A stretch of 64,000 nucleotides of DNA from Chitinophagaceae bacterium UBA1946 (GCA_002336815.1 DDEU01000078.1:1-64000), one strand, 5' to 3'. Shown: positions 34,059 to 44,366, numbered from the stretch's first letter. Numbers and translations are program-made. Notes: generated by a model from the letters alone, not told the origin.

Positions 34059-35348
34059 ATGAAAAAACTATCGCTTGCAACGCTTATTTTTTTATCCGCA
34101 AAAATTTACGGACAATCTTCTTTGCTGGACGGCTACTATGTGAATTTATCTGCCGACACGGTAAAGTGTAAGATCTATTTTAAAGACTGGAATCACAACC
34201 CGGAAAAAATTACTATCGTGGAGGGAAGTGGTAAGAAGGAGATGGGTTTTACTGATATGACAGCATTTGGCATTTCCGGAACCGGTGATTTCGTAAAGAA
34301 AACAGTGAGTATACATACCAACCCAATCGATGGTTTTTTGCCTAACAAATATTCTGACCAGGTTGTAGAAACAACGGTGTTTTTAAAAAAACTGGTGGAT
34401 GGTCCTTATAGTTTGTATGAACTCAATACCAAAAGACTCTATTTTTTTATGCAACAGCCAGGCGGTGAGATACAGGAATTGGTCTACAGAAGGAAGCAAA
34501 CCGAAACACAATTTGTAGAGGATGAACAATATAAGAACCTGCTGATCTTGTTGGTTAACCAACAGGGATTGCCGGGTTGGGCTGTAAGCAAAGCAAATGA
34601 TCTTACTTATGAGAGCGGTCGTTTAACAGAAATGATCAACCTGCTGAATGGCATTGGTAAAACAACGGCGAAAAAAGCGGGTGGCAGGGAAGCTGTTTCT
34701 CTTGAAGTTTTTGCCGGTGGCTTATTGTACCTGTTCCCATCCCAGGTACAGGATGTGAAGGATAAAATGTTACGGCTTAAATCGGCAGTCGCTCCGTCAA
34801 TCGGCTTAGCTTTTACATATCTATTTCCGTCGCGGTTTAACCGTTTGGGAGTTACCTTTTCCCTTGGGTACAGCAGTTTTAAAAGCGTTTCTTCAAAAAC
34901 TGATACAGCCAGCACTTTTGTGAGTACTAACTGGCATTATAATACCAATTATCATGAAGAATTTACGATTAAAGGGTCTTACCTTAGACCAGCGATTGCT
35001 GCGATGTACGTACTTAACCCTCTCTCTAAAACCACTTTTTATGTAAAGGCAGGCCTACTATATAATCTTCCGCTAAAGGAAGCGGGGGTAATGATAGATT
35101 ATGCTGGCACAACTACGGGAGTACAGAACGGAAACCCGGTATCTTTTGCTGAAAATTTCAGCGATTCTTATATCTATTTGAGTGCAGGATGGATAAATCT
35201 CAGTGCTGGTGCCGGCATCAGAATGGGCAGGCACCGGCTTGAAGCGGAGTATGCTTTGCCGACAAACTTGTCTAACAATTTAAGTAAGAATACCACATTT
35301 TCTATTGGATCATTCGGCATCAGTTATAAACTGAATTTGTTGAAGTAA
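34059..35348 (+). CDS. Exported protein with C-terminal outer-membrane beta-barrel
   Basis: A signal peptide (MKKLSLATLIFLSAKIYGQ) is followed by a domain of about 190 residues that starts LLDGYYVNLSADTVKCKIYFKDW. After it comes a strand-rich half (from about 210: SLEVFAGGLLYLF, PSIGLAFTYLFPSRFNRLGVTFSLGYSS, LRPAIAAMYVLNP, FYVKAGLLYNLPL). It has the look of a porin-family/PorT-like outer membrane barrel and ends with ISYKLNLLK. This two-part build is common in Chitinophagaceae, but I know of no function for it. Confidence 0.7.
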   Translation: MKKLSLATLIFLSAKIYGQSSLLDGYYVNLSADTVKCKIYFKDWNHNPEKITIVEGSGKKEMGFTDMTAFGISGTGDFVKKTVSIHTNPIDGFLPNKYSDQVVETTVFLKKLVDGPYSLYELNTKRLYFFMQQPGGEIQELVYRRKQTETQFVEDEQYKNLLILLVNQQGLPGWAVSKANDLTYESGRLTEMINLLNGIGKTTAKKAGGREAVSLEVFAGGLLYLFPSQVQDVKDKMLRLKSAVAPSIGLAFTYLFPSRFNRLGVTFSLGYSSFKSVSSKTDTASTFVSTNWHYNTNYHEEFTIKGSYLRPAIAAMYVLNPLSKTTFYVKAGLLYNLPLKEAGVMIDYAGTTTGVQNGNPVSFAENFSDSYIYLSAGWINLSAGAGIRMGRHRLEAEYALPTNLSNNLSKNTTFSIGSFGISYKLNLLK

Positions 35349-35582
35349 GCTCAAAAAATGGAACCTGCCTAACCCCTGCATTTATGACGACAACCGGGAT
35401 GAAAGTCACATTTTCTCCTTTTAAAACAATTTGTTTACATCAGTATCAGTAAGGATATCTGTCATTTATTTTTGAACCGAAGTACAGTAAAAGCGTTAAA
35501 AAAACCTGCCTGCCAATTTTTATAATTGTACAAATTAAAGTATTTTTAATAGTGTGTTTTTTTTCGTGTTCAAATAAGTGTC

Positions 35583-36656
35583 ATGAAATATTTAATTATG
35601 TTGCCTGCCATTTTAGCCAGCACCTGTTTTGCAGTTGCTCAAAATGTAGGTGTGGGTACCAACTTTCCTTCGGCGAAACTTGAAGTGAAAGATTCTGGCC
35701 GTACTGTTTTGAAAGTTAGTTCTGCTAACTTTAATGATACCAGCCTTCTTATTATGAGTAACAGGGTTGGTGGAACTGGTACCGACTTTTTAATATCGGC
35801 AAGGCAGGAAAGCGGATTGTATTTTTCTACCAATTCAGATTACACACCTTTTATTAATGATTCTCTGTTTACCATGCTTCGCAGCGGAAGTATAGGAATC
35901 GGCACAAAAAAGCCATTGGCCCCGCTGCACATTAACAGTAATATAAGTCACGTACTTCGGATAGAGGGTAATCATCCTTATCTTAGTCTTTATGATGTAA
36001 ATGATGGGTACCGCGGCTATCTTTGGTACCCCGGTAACAGTATTCAGTTGGGTTCGTCTGCCGTTTCCGCCCTGCCGGTTACCATTGCACCGGCACTTGC
36101 GTTTAATACAGCATTTTTGCCTAATGGGAATGTTGGAATTGGCATAATATCTCCCGTCCATAAACTTGATGTGGCAGGTGATATTAATGCGACCGCCTAC
36201 CGGTTTAATACCCCAAAAACTTATTACTATTCGGTAGGTTATTGGGATTTTGTAGGTCGCAATAATACTGTTAACATCGGCCGGCGGGAAACGAGCAGCA
36301 CTATCGGTTGGGGAGCTTATATTGAATCCGGTGACCCCAAAGGATTTAATGCGGTTATTCACCTGCCGCACGGTGCGGTTGTTACCAAAATGAGTACACA
36401 TTATTTTGATCAATCCAGTACTTCCAGTTTACGGATAAACCTTCGCCGTAATACTTCTGATGATATAATGTGTTCTGCCGTTACTGTAGATGGTGGAGCA
36501 GTGGCAGACAACACAATTATCAACAATGCAACAATCGACAACTCTGAAAATTTTTACTCCATCGATGTGGATGTGATAGGGGCAGCCTTGCCTTCACCAG
36601 CTTCTGCGCTCATGATAAGGCATATTATCATCGAATATACACTGACTTCTCTTTAG
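35583..36656 (+). CDS. Secreted tail-fibre-like protein, paralogue
   Basis: The 357-residue protein has a signal peptide (MKYLIMLPAILASTCFAVAQ). Its N-terminal half parallels the 27001-27849 product (FNDTSLLIMSNRVGGTGTDFLISARQ, ESGLYFSTNSD). Two copies of the tail-fibre motif are present, GSIGIGTKKPLAPLHI and GNVGIGIISPVHKLDVAGDI. The C-terminal part differs and carries HLPHGAVVTKMSTHYFD, a segment of a kind that often closes such proteins. Probably a surface fibre; function unknown. Confidence 0.72.
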   Translation: MKYLIMLPAILASTCFAVAQNVGVGTNFPSAKLEVKDSGRTVLKVSSANFNDTSLLIMSNRVGGTGTDFLISARQESGLYFSTNSDYTPFINDSLFTMLRSGSIGIGTKKPLAPLHINSNISHVLRIEGNHPYLSLYDVNDGYRGYLWYPGNSIQLGSSAVSALPVTIAPALAFNTAFLPNGNVGIGIISPVHKLDVAGDINATAYRFNTPKTYYYSVGYWDFVGRNNTVNIGRRETSSTIGWGAYIESGDPKGFNAVIHLPHGAVVTKMSTHYFDQSSTSSLRINLRRNTSDDIMCSAVTVDGGAVADNTIINNATIDNSENFYSIDVDVIGAALPSPASALMIRHIIIEYTLTSL

Positions 36657-36834
36657 AAATGAACTTTACGGAATGGTAATGCTACTGCATAATTAAAACT
36701 GCAAAGCGGCTTACCGTTGTGTACAAAAATCAGCACTATTCCTCAATTTCTTTTGCTTGCTCCACGAAATCAAGGCAGCAAAAATTTGCATAGCCTTTGT
36801 TGCTTTCTTTCTTTTAATGATCAAAATAACAGAT

Positions 36835-37195
36835 ATGGAAACAAAAGAAATTGCCCAGAAATTAGCAAACTATTGCCGCAATGCTGAATTTGAAAAAGCC
36901 CAGGATGAATTGTATGGGGATGATGTTGTCAGCATTGAACCCGAAGCAATGGGCGGTTATGAAAAAGAAACTGCCGGAAAAAAAAGAAGTGCGTGAAAAG
37001 ATCGGCAAATGGATGTCGACCGTAGAGGAACTGCATAGTACTGAAGTATCAGAACCTTTGTTTGCAGGCAATTCATTCGCCCTGGTAATGGAGATGGACA
37101 TTACAATGAAAGGAAAAGGGCGATCAAAGATGGCCGAACTATGCGTTTACACAGTTAAAGATGGTAAGATCGTGGCAGAACAATTTTTTGTTTGA
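36835..37195 (+). pseudogene. SnoaL-like domain gene with an A8 frameshift
   Basis: Reading from ATG 36835 gives METKEIAQKLANYCRN, then stops at 36994-36996 after a run of eight A (36977-36984). In the next frame the protein continues (KEVREKIGKWMSTVEELHS ... ELCVYTVKDGKIVAEQFFV) to 37195. Removing one A restores a single 119-residue protein that aligns along its length with the intact gene at 53775-54131. The family is a SnoaL-like, cystatin-type fold of unknown ligand. The break may be a sequencing error in a homopolymer, a real mutation, or slippage-controlled expression. Confidence 0.75.
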
Positions 37196-37390
37196 TCATA
37201 ACAAGCATGGATGTAGATATACAATCAATGTGATTGCAGGAGTTGTTATAAGAATACAGGTCTTTATTATATGATTTGAGTCCATGTTGATATTGAAGAG
37301 GCAGCAAATTTCAAAATGAGGATAACTAAAGATGCAGTTATTTAATATTGATTCTTAACTACTATAACTTTAGTAAACAATCCCCGCAGC

Positions 37391-38953
37391 ATGAAAAAAC
37401 ATATCTCATCAACAATACTCTTACTTGGTTTTTTTATCAACACGCATTCACAAACACTTGAATTGGTAAAGGAGATCAGCACAGGGTTTGGTAGTTCCAA
37501 TCCTTATAATTTTACGGCTGCTGCCAATAAATTATTTTTTGTTGCAAAAGATGATGCCAATCAATTCAACCTGTATGTTACGGAAGGTACTGCAGCGACT
37601 ACCCAATTGCTGGTAGGCCCTCCGGCAATACAGAACGGAACCGTCTACAGCATGATAGCATATAACAACAAATTGTTTTTTACCTGCAGTGATGGTGTGA
37701 ACGGGCAGGAACTTTGGGTAAGTGATGGCACAGTTGCCGGTACCCTATTGTTTAAAGACCTGTACCCGGGCGTTACAGGTTCTTATCCTTCCGCATTTAC
37801 GGTGGCCAATGGCAAGTTGTTTTTTATGGGCAATGGGCTAGATGGCGAAAGAAGATTGTATGTATCTGATGGAACCCCGGCCGGCACTTTTATTATTCAA
37901 AATCGTGGTATCAATGTATTCAATGGCTTCAACAACTTTGCTGTGCTGAACAACGAGATATATTTTATTGGAGACGGAGCCCCGCTATATGGTTACGGTT
38001 TGTGGAAAAGCGATGGCACCGCAGCCGGAACAATTTTGGTAAAAGCCGGAGGTTTTAGCCCCGGAGTATTGGGCAGTAATTATGCAGTGTTGAATAATAA
38101 AATGTATTTCAGTGGCTTTGATGATATTCATGGCAGTGAACTTTGGGTAACCGATGGCACTGAAGCAGGAACACAGATGGTAATCAATATGCGTGCAGAT
38201 GTCGGAGGTATTTTGTACAGCGGGAGCCCGATGGCACTAACCACATACAACAGCAAAATTTATTTTTCCGCGGCAGATGATACGCATGGCCAGGAATTGT
38301 TCATGACAGATGGTACCGCAGGAGGTACTCAACTGGTAAAAGATATGCGGCCCGGCCCAGATCCGGGCGTGCCTTATGAGATGGTGATATACAATGGTCT
38401 TTTGTATATATTGAACTCTTATAACAGGGAAATGTGGAAGAGTGATGGAACCACTGCCGGCACACAACTGGTTGCCATGGCACCGGAAATGGCCCGGTTC
38501 GGAGCCGTGTGGAATAACCGTATTTATATAATCTCTAACAGCAATCAATATCTCTGGCAAAGCGACGGTGTAGCTTCAACCATTGGCTATGCCACTGCAA
38601 CCAATACCACTGCTTTGATAGGGATCAATGCAACCGACCAAACCCTTACATTTTATAATGATGCACTTTACTTTGGTGGAAGCAGTACAGTTATTTCTCC
38701 CAGTACAGAGCCACTCAAACTGGTAGCTCCTGCTATTGTTACAAGCTTTTCGTTTACCGGTAATGGAAACTGGAGCAACCCTGCTAACTGGGCAGGGGGC
38801 CTGGTACCACCGTCCACATTACCTTCCGGTTATACCGTAGTGATCAACGGTAACTGTATTCTTGATATCGCAGTACATGCACAGCCGGGTTCTTCTATTA
38901 CGGTAGCTTCCGGTAAAAGTTTGGTAATCGCAGGTTCGCTAACCATCCAATAA
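37391..38953 (+). CDS. ELWxxDGT-repeat secreted protein with C-terminal NW module
   Basis: The 520-residue protein has a signal peptide (MKKHISSTILLLGFFINTHSQ). About seven to eight repeats with the core ELW(V/K)SDGT-x-x-GT follow, each about 48 residues and with a following N-x-(L/I)-(F/Y)-F strand. They probably make a beta-propeller. The last 70 residues are the NW module (FTGNGNWSNPANWAGG ... LVIAGSLTIQ), the same as in the 14849-16093 protein. The repeat family is common in T9SS bacteria; function unknown. Confidence 0.82.
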   Translation: MKKHISSTILLLGFFINTHSQTLELVKEISTGFGSSNPYNFTAAANKLFFVAKDDANQFNLYVTEGTAATTQLLVGPPAIQNGTVYSMIAYNNKLFFTCSDGVNGQELWVSDGTVAGTLLFKDLYPGVTGSYPSAFTVANGKLFFMGNGLDGERRLYVSDGTPAGTFIIQNRGINVFNGFNNFAVLNNEIYFIGDGAPLYGYGLWKSDGTAAGTILVKAGGFSPGVLGSNYAVLNNKMYFSGFDDIHGSELWVTDGTEAGTQMVINMRADVGGILYSGSPMALTTYNSKIYFSAADDTHGQELFMTDGTAGGTQLVKDMRPGPDPGVPYEMVIYNGLLYILNSYNREMWKSDGTTAGTQLVAMAPEMARFGAVWNNRIYIISNSNQYLWQSDGVASTIGYATATNTTALIGINATDQTLTFYNDALYFGGSSTVISPSTEPLKLVAPAIVTSFSFTGNGNWSNPANWAGGLVPPSTLPSGYTVVINGNCILDIAVHAQPGSSITVASGKSLVIAGSLTIQ

Positions 38954-39382
38954 CTTTTTAAGTGTTACCTGTGTGAGTATTTTCAAAAGCTGTTATCTAA
39001 TTCTTTTATCCGTTGTTTTGAACGGGTGTCTTCATATAACTTTTCCTGCAGACAAAATAGCGAAGCCGTAACGCTTATCAATTACGTAAAGAAGGTTATA
39101 CCTGCGCTCAGTAACGGGTACAGATCATTCCCTTACCATCTTACAATGCCGGTAACCCTGCAATCAGTTATCAACCCGGATGCCTCGCCTGTCAAATGAT
39201 CTTTAGAAAAAAAGTTCACCGAACTACTTTTATGCTGACATGTTTTTTGTATTGCGTCGATATTGGCGGCTGGCTATGCCCATACCAAAGCTACACCTCT
39301 TGGGTTTAAGTTATCAGCGCAGTCATCTTATTGCCTGCAGAAGAAAATCACTTATTATTGCAACCATTTTAAACTAACACCG
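38954..39382. other. Intergenic gap before GEVED protein gene
   Basis: 429 bp. The frame of the next gene is open back to 39263, but a good signal peptide begins only at 39383, so I treat this stretch as non-coding. I see no clear hairpin or promoter box in it. Confidence 0.5.
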
Positions 39383-42217
39383 ATGAGTAAGTCTTTATGT
39401 TTTTTTTCTGTGTTGATATTGATCAGTACCAATCTTTTTTCCCAATCAACTGTTACCATAAGAGCAGGCGCCCCACTGGCAGAGAGTTATGCAAGCGGCC
39501 CGATTTACAGGCCTGGTGCATCCAGCAATATGGATTTTAGTCAGTATGCATATTTATATACCGCCGCTGAGCTGAATGCCATTCCTGCCGGCAGTCTTAT
39601 CAGCAGTATCGCTTTCAATAAAGTGAACAACGGTGCAACTACCCTGAGCGGTGGTGGCAAACTGAAGATCTATCTTAAGAATTCAACCACGCAGCTTTAC
39701 AGTGCCAGTTTCGAATATTTCAGCAGGCTGATCAATGGAGCTACCCTGGTATATTCCAATAATGAAACTGCTATTCCCGCTGCACCCGGTTTTTTAAACC
39801 TACCGTTGAACGCTCCATTCGTTTACACCGGCGGCAATCTCGAAGTGATGGTTGACTGGGATATCAGTGCTGTAGCCGGAAACGCCACCACCAACCTGCT
39901 GTTATGGGAAAGAACAACTGTTGCCAGGAAAATATATGGATGGGCATCTGCCGTCAACACAAATTTTATCATGTATCCTGCCGGAGACAGTACGGGTGAC
40001 ATTACCAATACAAGACCGGTTGTTCGTTTTACGCTGGGAGGTGCATTACCTGCCTGTATAGAACCACCCGCCGCCGGCACTGTTACAGCTCCGGATAGTG
40101 TATGCATGGGCGTTAATACTGTATTAACCGTAGCAGGGGCGAGTGGTGGCAATAATACTTCACAACAATCATCTTATCAATGGCAGTCCTCACCAGACAA
40201 CAGTAACTGGACTAATATTGGATCCAGTTCAGACGATTCTATTACTATTTCTCAATATACTGCCGCATGGTACAGGCGCATTATCTATTGCGGTTCCGGC
40301 TCGGATATTACAGCAGCAAAATTCATTGATGTAAAACCTTATGGGGAATGTGTTTGCATACCGCTGCTCAGTAGTGTAAGTTGTTTTGGAGGTTATATCA
40401 GCAGGGTACAACTGGGTTCGCTTGATCATAATTCCGGCTGTACTCCCGGCAGTTATGTTAATTATTCCGACAGCGTGGAAGCACCCTTGTTCTACACCGG
40501 CAGCAGCAAGTTTATCAGTATCACCCTCGCTGGCACCAACAGCAGTAACCAGTATGTTTCTGTATGGATAGATTTTGACCATAGCGGCACATTTAATGAG
40601 GGTCGGTATTTCCTTGCAGGTATCGGTCCTGACCCTACCGTTATAGGTACTATCACGGTACCTGCTACTGCGAAACCGGGTTTTACACGGATGAGGGTAC
40701 GGTACGTGCCTGCTACAGGCGGTGCCGATGCCTGCGAAGGTTTTGCATGGACAGGTATGGAGATAGAGGATTATCTCATCAACATTGCAGATGCGGCTGC
40801 CTGTACTGCAGCGCCAGAGAATGATATCACTGTTGCCAGCCAGCCTGCTGTATGTGCATCCGATTCAATTTTGCTGAGTACTTCAGGCGTGAATGATGCA
40901 GCCACTACTTTTTCCTATCAATGGCAATCGTCGGCAGATAGTATTGTATGGCAGGATATCATGGGTTTTAAAAATGCCACCTGTGTAGTGTACCAGAACA
41001 GCGCCCGTTTTTACAGGGTAAGGATCGGTTGTGCCGGCCAGTACATTCATACAACACCAGTAAAGGTAGATATGAAACCGATGCTGCAGTGTTATTGTAA
41101 ACTTCCAATAACCAATTGCAGTGGTTCCGACTACATCAGGAGAGTCGTGTTTGGCACCATCGACAATTTATCGCTTTGTGGATTCGGGGGCTATACAGAT
41201 TATTCGGGAATTGTGGCGCCGCCAACGATACAGTCCGGTACGAGTGTACCCATTTCCGTTACTGTACCGGCCGGCGGGATAGGAAGCTACGTAAACGTAT
41301 GGATCGATTACAATATGAACGGAGAGTTTGAAACAAATGAGCATACTTTTATCGGCTCGGGGAGCAGTCTTATACTTACCAACAACATCAATATTCCACA
41401 GGTGGCACAGGGAGGTTTAACAAGGATGAGAGTGCGGTTTAAATCAAGTGCAAATCTAAACAACTGGGATGCATGCAATACCGGCACTTACTATGGCGAA
41501 ACGGAAGATTATATTATCAATCTTGCCGGCCCAAAACACTGCATCCCCACCCATACTACAAGCTGTAATACAGGCGATGTCATCAACAGGGTGGTCTTTG
41601 GCAGCATTGATACTACTACCAGCTGTTCTGCCAATGGCTTTGGCGATTTTACAAAGGGGCTGCAAAAAACCAGCATTGCGGCGAACAGCTATGTGCCGCT
41701 GAGCGTACAGGTGGGCTGCAATAGTAACAGGCAGGAGAGTATTGGCGTCTGGATCGATTTTGACCAGGATGGCCTGTATGAGAGATCAGAATTTACACTG
41801 GTTGGAAGGGGAGACTGTGGCACCACTTATTCAGCAAATATAAGTGTACCAACCAATGCGCTGGAGGGACTAACCAATATGCGTATACGTACTACATCTG
41901 ATACTGTTTTCAATCCTCATTTTTTCCCGGGAAATGCCTGTCTCAACTATGCCAATGGCGAAACCGAAGAATACAATGTGATGGTGCAGCCATACAGTTC
42001 CTGCCCTGTAAATTACTGGACGGGAACAGCGGGTGACAGTAACTGGGACAATGCTGCCAACTGGAGCTGCCAGCAAGTGCCGGGGGTACATTCAAACGTG
42101 GTGATCAACAGTGGTACGGTCATCGTTGGTTCTAACGTTACCATTTATTCGCTTACGGTAAACCCGTCAGCAACCCTTACCGTGATACCTTCATTTAATT
42201 TAACGGTAACGCACTAA
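39383..42217 (+). CDS. Secreted GEVED-domain protein with C-terminal NW module
   Basis: The ATG at 39383 starts a signal peptide (MSKSLCFFSVLILISTNLFSQ). The 944-residue protein has an N-terminal jelly-roll (TVTIRAGAPLAESYASGPIYR...) and Ig-like segments (SYQWQSSPDNSNWTNIG and SYQWQSSADSIVWQDI). Three GEVED domains are marked by VWIDFDHSGTFNEG...EIEDYLINI, VWIDYNMNGEFETNE...ETEDYIINL and VWIDFDQDGLYERSE...ETEEYNVMV. The end is the NW module (GDSNWDNAANWSCQQVPG ... FNLTVTH). GEVED domains occur in T9SS-exported adhesins and peptidases; here no enzyme domain was recognised. Confidence 0.83.
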   Translation: MSKSLCFFSVLILISTNLFSQSTVTIRAGAPLAESYASGPIYRPGASSNMDFSQYAYLYTAAELNAIPAGSLISSIAFNKVNNGATTLSGGGKLKIYLKNSTTQLYSASFEYFSRLINGATLVYSNNETAIPAAPGFLNLPLNAPFVYTGGNLEVMVDWDISAVAGNATTNLLLWERTTVARKIYGWASAVNTNFIMYPAGDSTGDITNTRPVVRFTLGGALPACIEPPAAGTVTAPDSVCMGVNTVLTVAGASGGNNTSQQSSYQWQSSPDNSNWTNIGSSSDDSITISQYTAAWYRRIIYCGSGSDITAAKFIDVKPYGECVCIPLLSSVSCFGGYISRVQLGSLDHNSGCTPGSYVNYSDSVEAPLFYTGSSKFISITLAGTNSSNQYVSVWIDFDHSGTFNEGRYFLAGIGPDPTVIGTITVPATAKPGFTRMRVRYVPATGGADACEGFAWTGMEIEDYLINIADAAACTAAPENDITVASQPAVCASDSILLSTSGVNDAATTFSYQWQSSADSIVWQDIMGFKNATCVVYQNSARFYRVRIGCAGQYIHTTPVKVDMKPMLQCYCKLPITNCSGSDYIRRVVFGTIDNLSLCGFGGYTDYSGIVAPPTIQSGTSVPISVTVPAGGIGSYVNVWIDYNMNGEFETNEHTFIGSGSSLILTNNINIPQVAQGGLTRMRVRFKSSANLNNWDACNTGTYYGETEDYIINLAGPKHCIPTHTTSCNTGDVINRVVFGSIDTTTSCSANGFGDFTKGLQKTSIAANSYVPLSVQVGCNSNRQESIGVWIDFDQDGLYERSEFTLVGRGDCGTTYSANISVPTNALEGLTNMRIRTTSDTVFNPHFFPGNACLNYANGETEEYNVMVQPYSSCPVNYWTGTAGDSNWDNAANWSCQQVPGVHSNVVINSGTVIVGSNVTIYSLTVNPSATLTVIPSFNLTVTH

Positions 42218-42425
42218 AAGGCATGGCACCCCGGTACTCTCGCATCTATCAAATGGCTGTTAATATCTCCATACCGGTAAAGGAAGCATTGCAGAAGGCA
42301 GTTGCCAAGGCGTTTGATTTTACGCTTGTCAAACAGGCAGCTTCAGTTATAAAACAATTTTGTAAAGCGGGCCTGCTACAGTTAATATTATACATCGGCC
42401 AGTTAGTTAGCAAAATAATACCAGC

Positions 42426-44366
42426 ATGGATCATTCTATAAAAAAATTGAAACGCTGTATATGCCTCTTGTTGTGCTTTGTTGCAGGAACAACGGGTTTA
42501 TACGCACAGAGTGAAGACTCGTTATTGCAGGCGCTGAAACTTGCAACGCATGATACCGCCCGTATCAAAACATTGACGGAACTGGCAGAAGCCTGCGATA
42601 AAAGTGATATCCTGAAATATGCTATCCAATGTAAAACCCTTTGTGAAAAAGGGATAGCAGCCCATGCGGAGCCTGCTTTTTTTTACCAGTCAAACCTTGG
42701 CGGAGCTATCAACAACATCGGGTATTACTATTCCAAACACGGCGACCAGGCAAAGGCATTGGCCAACTACAAAGAGTCGCTTAATATATTTGAGCAGATC
42801 GATGATAAAAAAACAGCGGCTTACGAACTGAACAATATCGCTTTTATTTACGATAACCAGGGTGATGTTGCTACCGCCCTTGAATATTTTTACAGGAACC
42901 TTAAACTGCAGGAGGAAATAAGGGATACTGTTGGCATTGCTTTCTCATTGAACAATATTGCCTATGTTTTCCTTAACCAGCAGGATGATAAAGCAGGTAT
43001 GGATTATTATTCCAGGAGCCTGAAGATGTTTGAGGCTGCAGGTCATAAAAATGGAATGGCCATGTCGTATGGAAATATCGGCACCATCTACACCGGCAGG
43101 AAAGACAAGGACAAAGCGCTGGAATACTACAACAGGAGCCTGTCACTGTACGAAGAACTGGATGATAAATTCAGCAGCACCTACGAACTGGCTGCTATCG
43201 GGCATGAGTATGTTACCTGGGGCGAAGATGAAAAAGCATTGCCGTATTTGAACAGGGCGCTGAAAACTGCTGAAGCATTTCAGATAAAAGAAGTGCTCTC
43301 CTATACGCTTTCCAATATAGCTACTGTGTTGCTTAAAAAAGGGAAGACGGATTCAGCAGAAAAATATGCGCTGCGTTCCCTGCAGTTCGGTAAGGAAACG
43401 GGCATGCCGAAAGATATAAGAAACGCTGCAGGTATATTGAAGGATATATATGTAAAGAAAGCAAATTACAGGGAAGCTTTTACTATGTACGGCCTGGAGA
43501 TCCAGATGAGAGACAGCCTCGATAATCAAACAAGCAGGAAGGCAACGGTCACAAAAAAATTGCAGTATCAATACGAAAAAAAGGAACTGGAAGTAAAGCT
43601 TGCCAATGAAAGAAAAATGACCCGGAAAAACTGGCTGATCGCCGGTGCGTTGTTTGCAGCGGCACTGGTTGCCCTCCTGTCATTCTTTTATACAAGACAA
43701 CATCGCTTAACCACCAAACTGGAGCGGATGGAGCTGGAGCAGCAGCAGTATCGCTCACAAATGAATCCTCATTTTATATTCAACTGTTTAAATTCAATTC
43801 AATATTACATTGTTCACAATGATGTGGTGGCAGCCAATAAATACCTGTCAGAATTTGCCTCCCTGATGCGGAAAACGCTGGAGAATAACCAGCTTCACAG
43901 TATTGACCTGCAGCAGGAGATCGACTACCTGAATAGCTACCTCACATTAGAACAAATGCGTTTTGAAAATAAATTCACCTATGAGATCATCTGTGCACCT
44001 GGTATCAATTTGTTCAACACAAAGATATTACCCATGGTGATCCAGCCTTTTGCTGAAAATGCCATTGTACATGGATTGTGTTACCTCGAAAAAGATGGTA
44101 AACTGTTGATTCATTTTGAAAAGAAAGGAGATTACCTCATCTGCAATATCAACGATAACGGCATCGGCAGGCAGGCATCGCAGGAATTAAAAAAGCAAAC
44201 TGGTAAAGCCCATGTTTCGCAGGGGATGGAGTTGATTGAAAAGCGCCTGGCGCTGGTAAGTACCATCAATAAAAAGAAATTCAGCGTGGACATCATTGAT
44301 AAAATAGCTGAAGATGGAAAAGCTGCAGGTACGCTTGTGGTATTAAAATTTCCTGTTGACGTGTAA
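42426..44366 (+). CDS. TPR sensor histidine kinase, LytS/YehU type
   Basis: The 646-residue protein has a signal peptide or first helix (about 8-27) and then TPR repeats (about 30-370, e.g. INNIGYYYSKHGDQAKALANYKESL). A transmembrane helix lies near 400-420, followed by a coiled-coil linker and a His_kinase domain with the phospho-acceptor His449 in QMNPHFIFNCLNSIQYY. The HATPase part has PFAENAIVHGL and NINDNGIGRQAS. Such kinases normally pair with a LytTR response regulator, but none is present downstream within the window. The TPR part is predicted to lie in the periplasm as sensor. Confidence 0.88.
   Translation: MDHSIKKLKRCICLLLCFVAGTTGLYAQSEDSLLQALKLATHDTARIKTLTELAEACDKSDILKYAIQCKTLCEKGIAAHAEPAFFYQSNLGGAINNIGYYYSKHGDQAKALANYKESLNIFEQIDDKKTAAYELNNIAFIYDNQGDVATALEYFYRNLKLQEEIRDTVGIAFSLNNIAYVFLNQQDDKAGMDYYSRSLKMFEAAGHKNGMAMSYGNIGTIYTGRKDKDKALEYYNRSLSLYEELDDKFSSTYELAAIGHEYVTWGEDEKALPYLNRALKTAEAFQIKEVLSYTLSNIATVLLKKGKTDSAEKYALRSLQFGKETGMPKDIRNAAGILKDIYVKKANYREAFTMYGLEIQMRDSLDNQTSRKATVTKKLQYQYEKKELEVKLANERKMTRKNWLIAGALFAAALVALLSFFYTRQHRLTTKLERMELEQQQYRSQMNPHFIFNCLNSIQYYIVHNDVVAANKYLSEFASLMRKTLENNQLHSIDLQQEIDYLNSYLTLEQMRFENKFTYEIICAPGINLFNTKILPMVIQPFAENAIVHGLCYLEKDGKLLIHFEKKGDYLICNINDNGIGRQASQELKKQTGKAHVSQGMELIEKRLALVSTINKKKFSVDIIDKIAEDGKAAGTLVVLKFPVDV

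Noticed and set aside
42223..42441. A 72-codon plus-strand frame (starts MAPRYSRIYQMAVN) before the TPR kinase
   Set aside because: It overlaps the kinase start, has no recognisable domain and shows no clear ribosome site; probably a chance frame.
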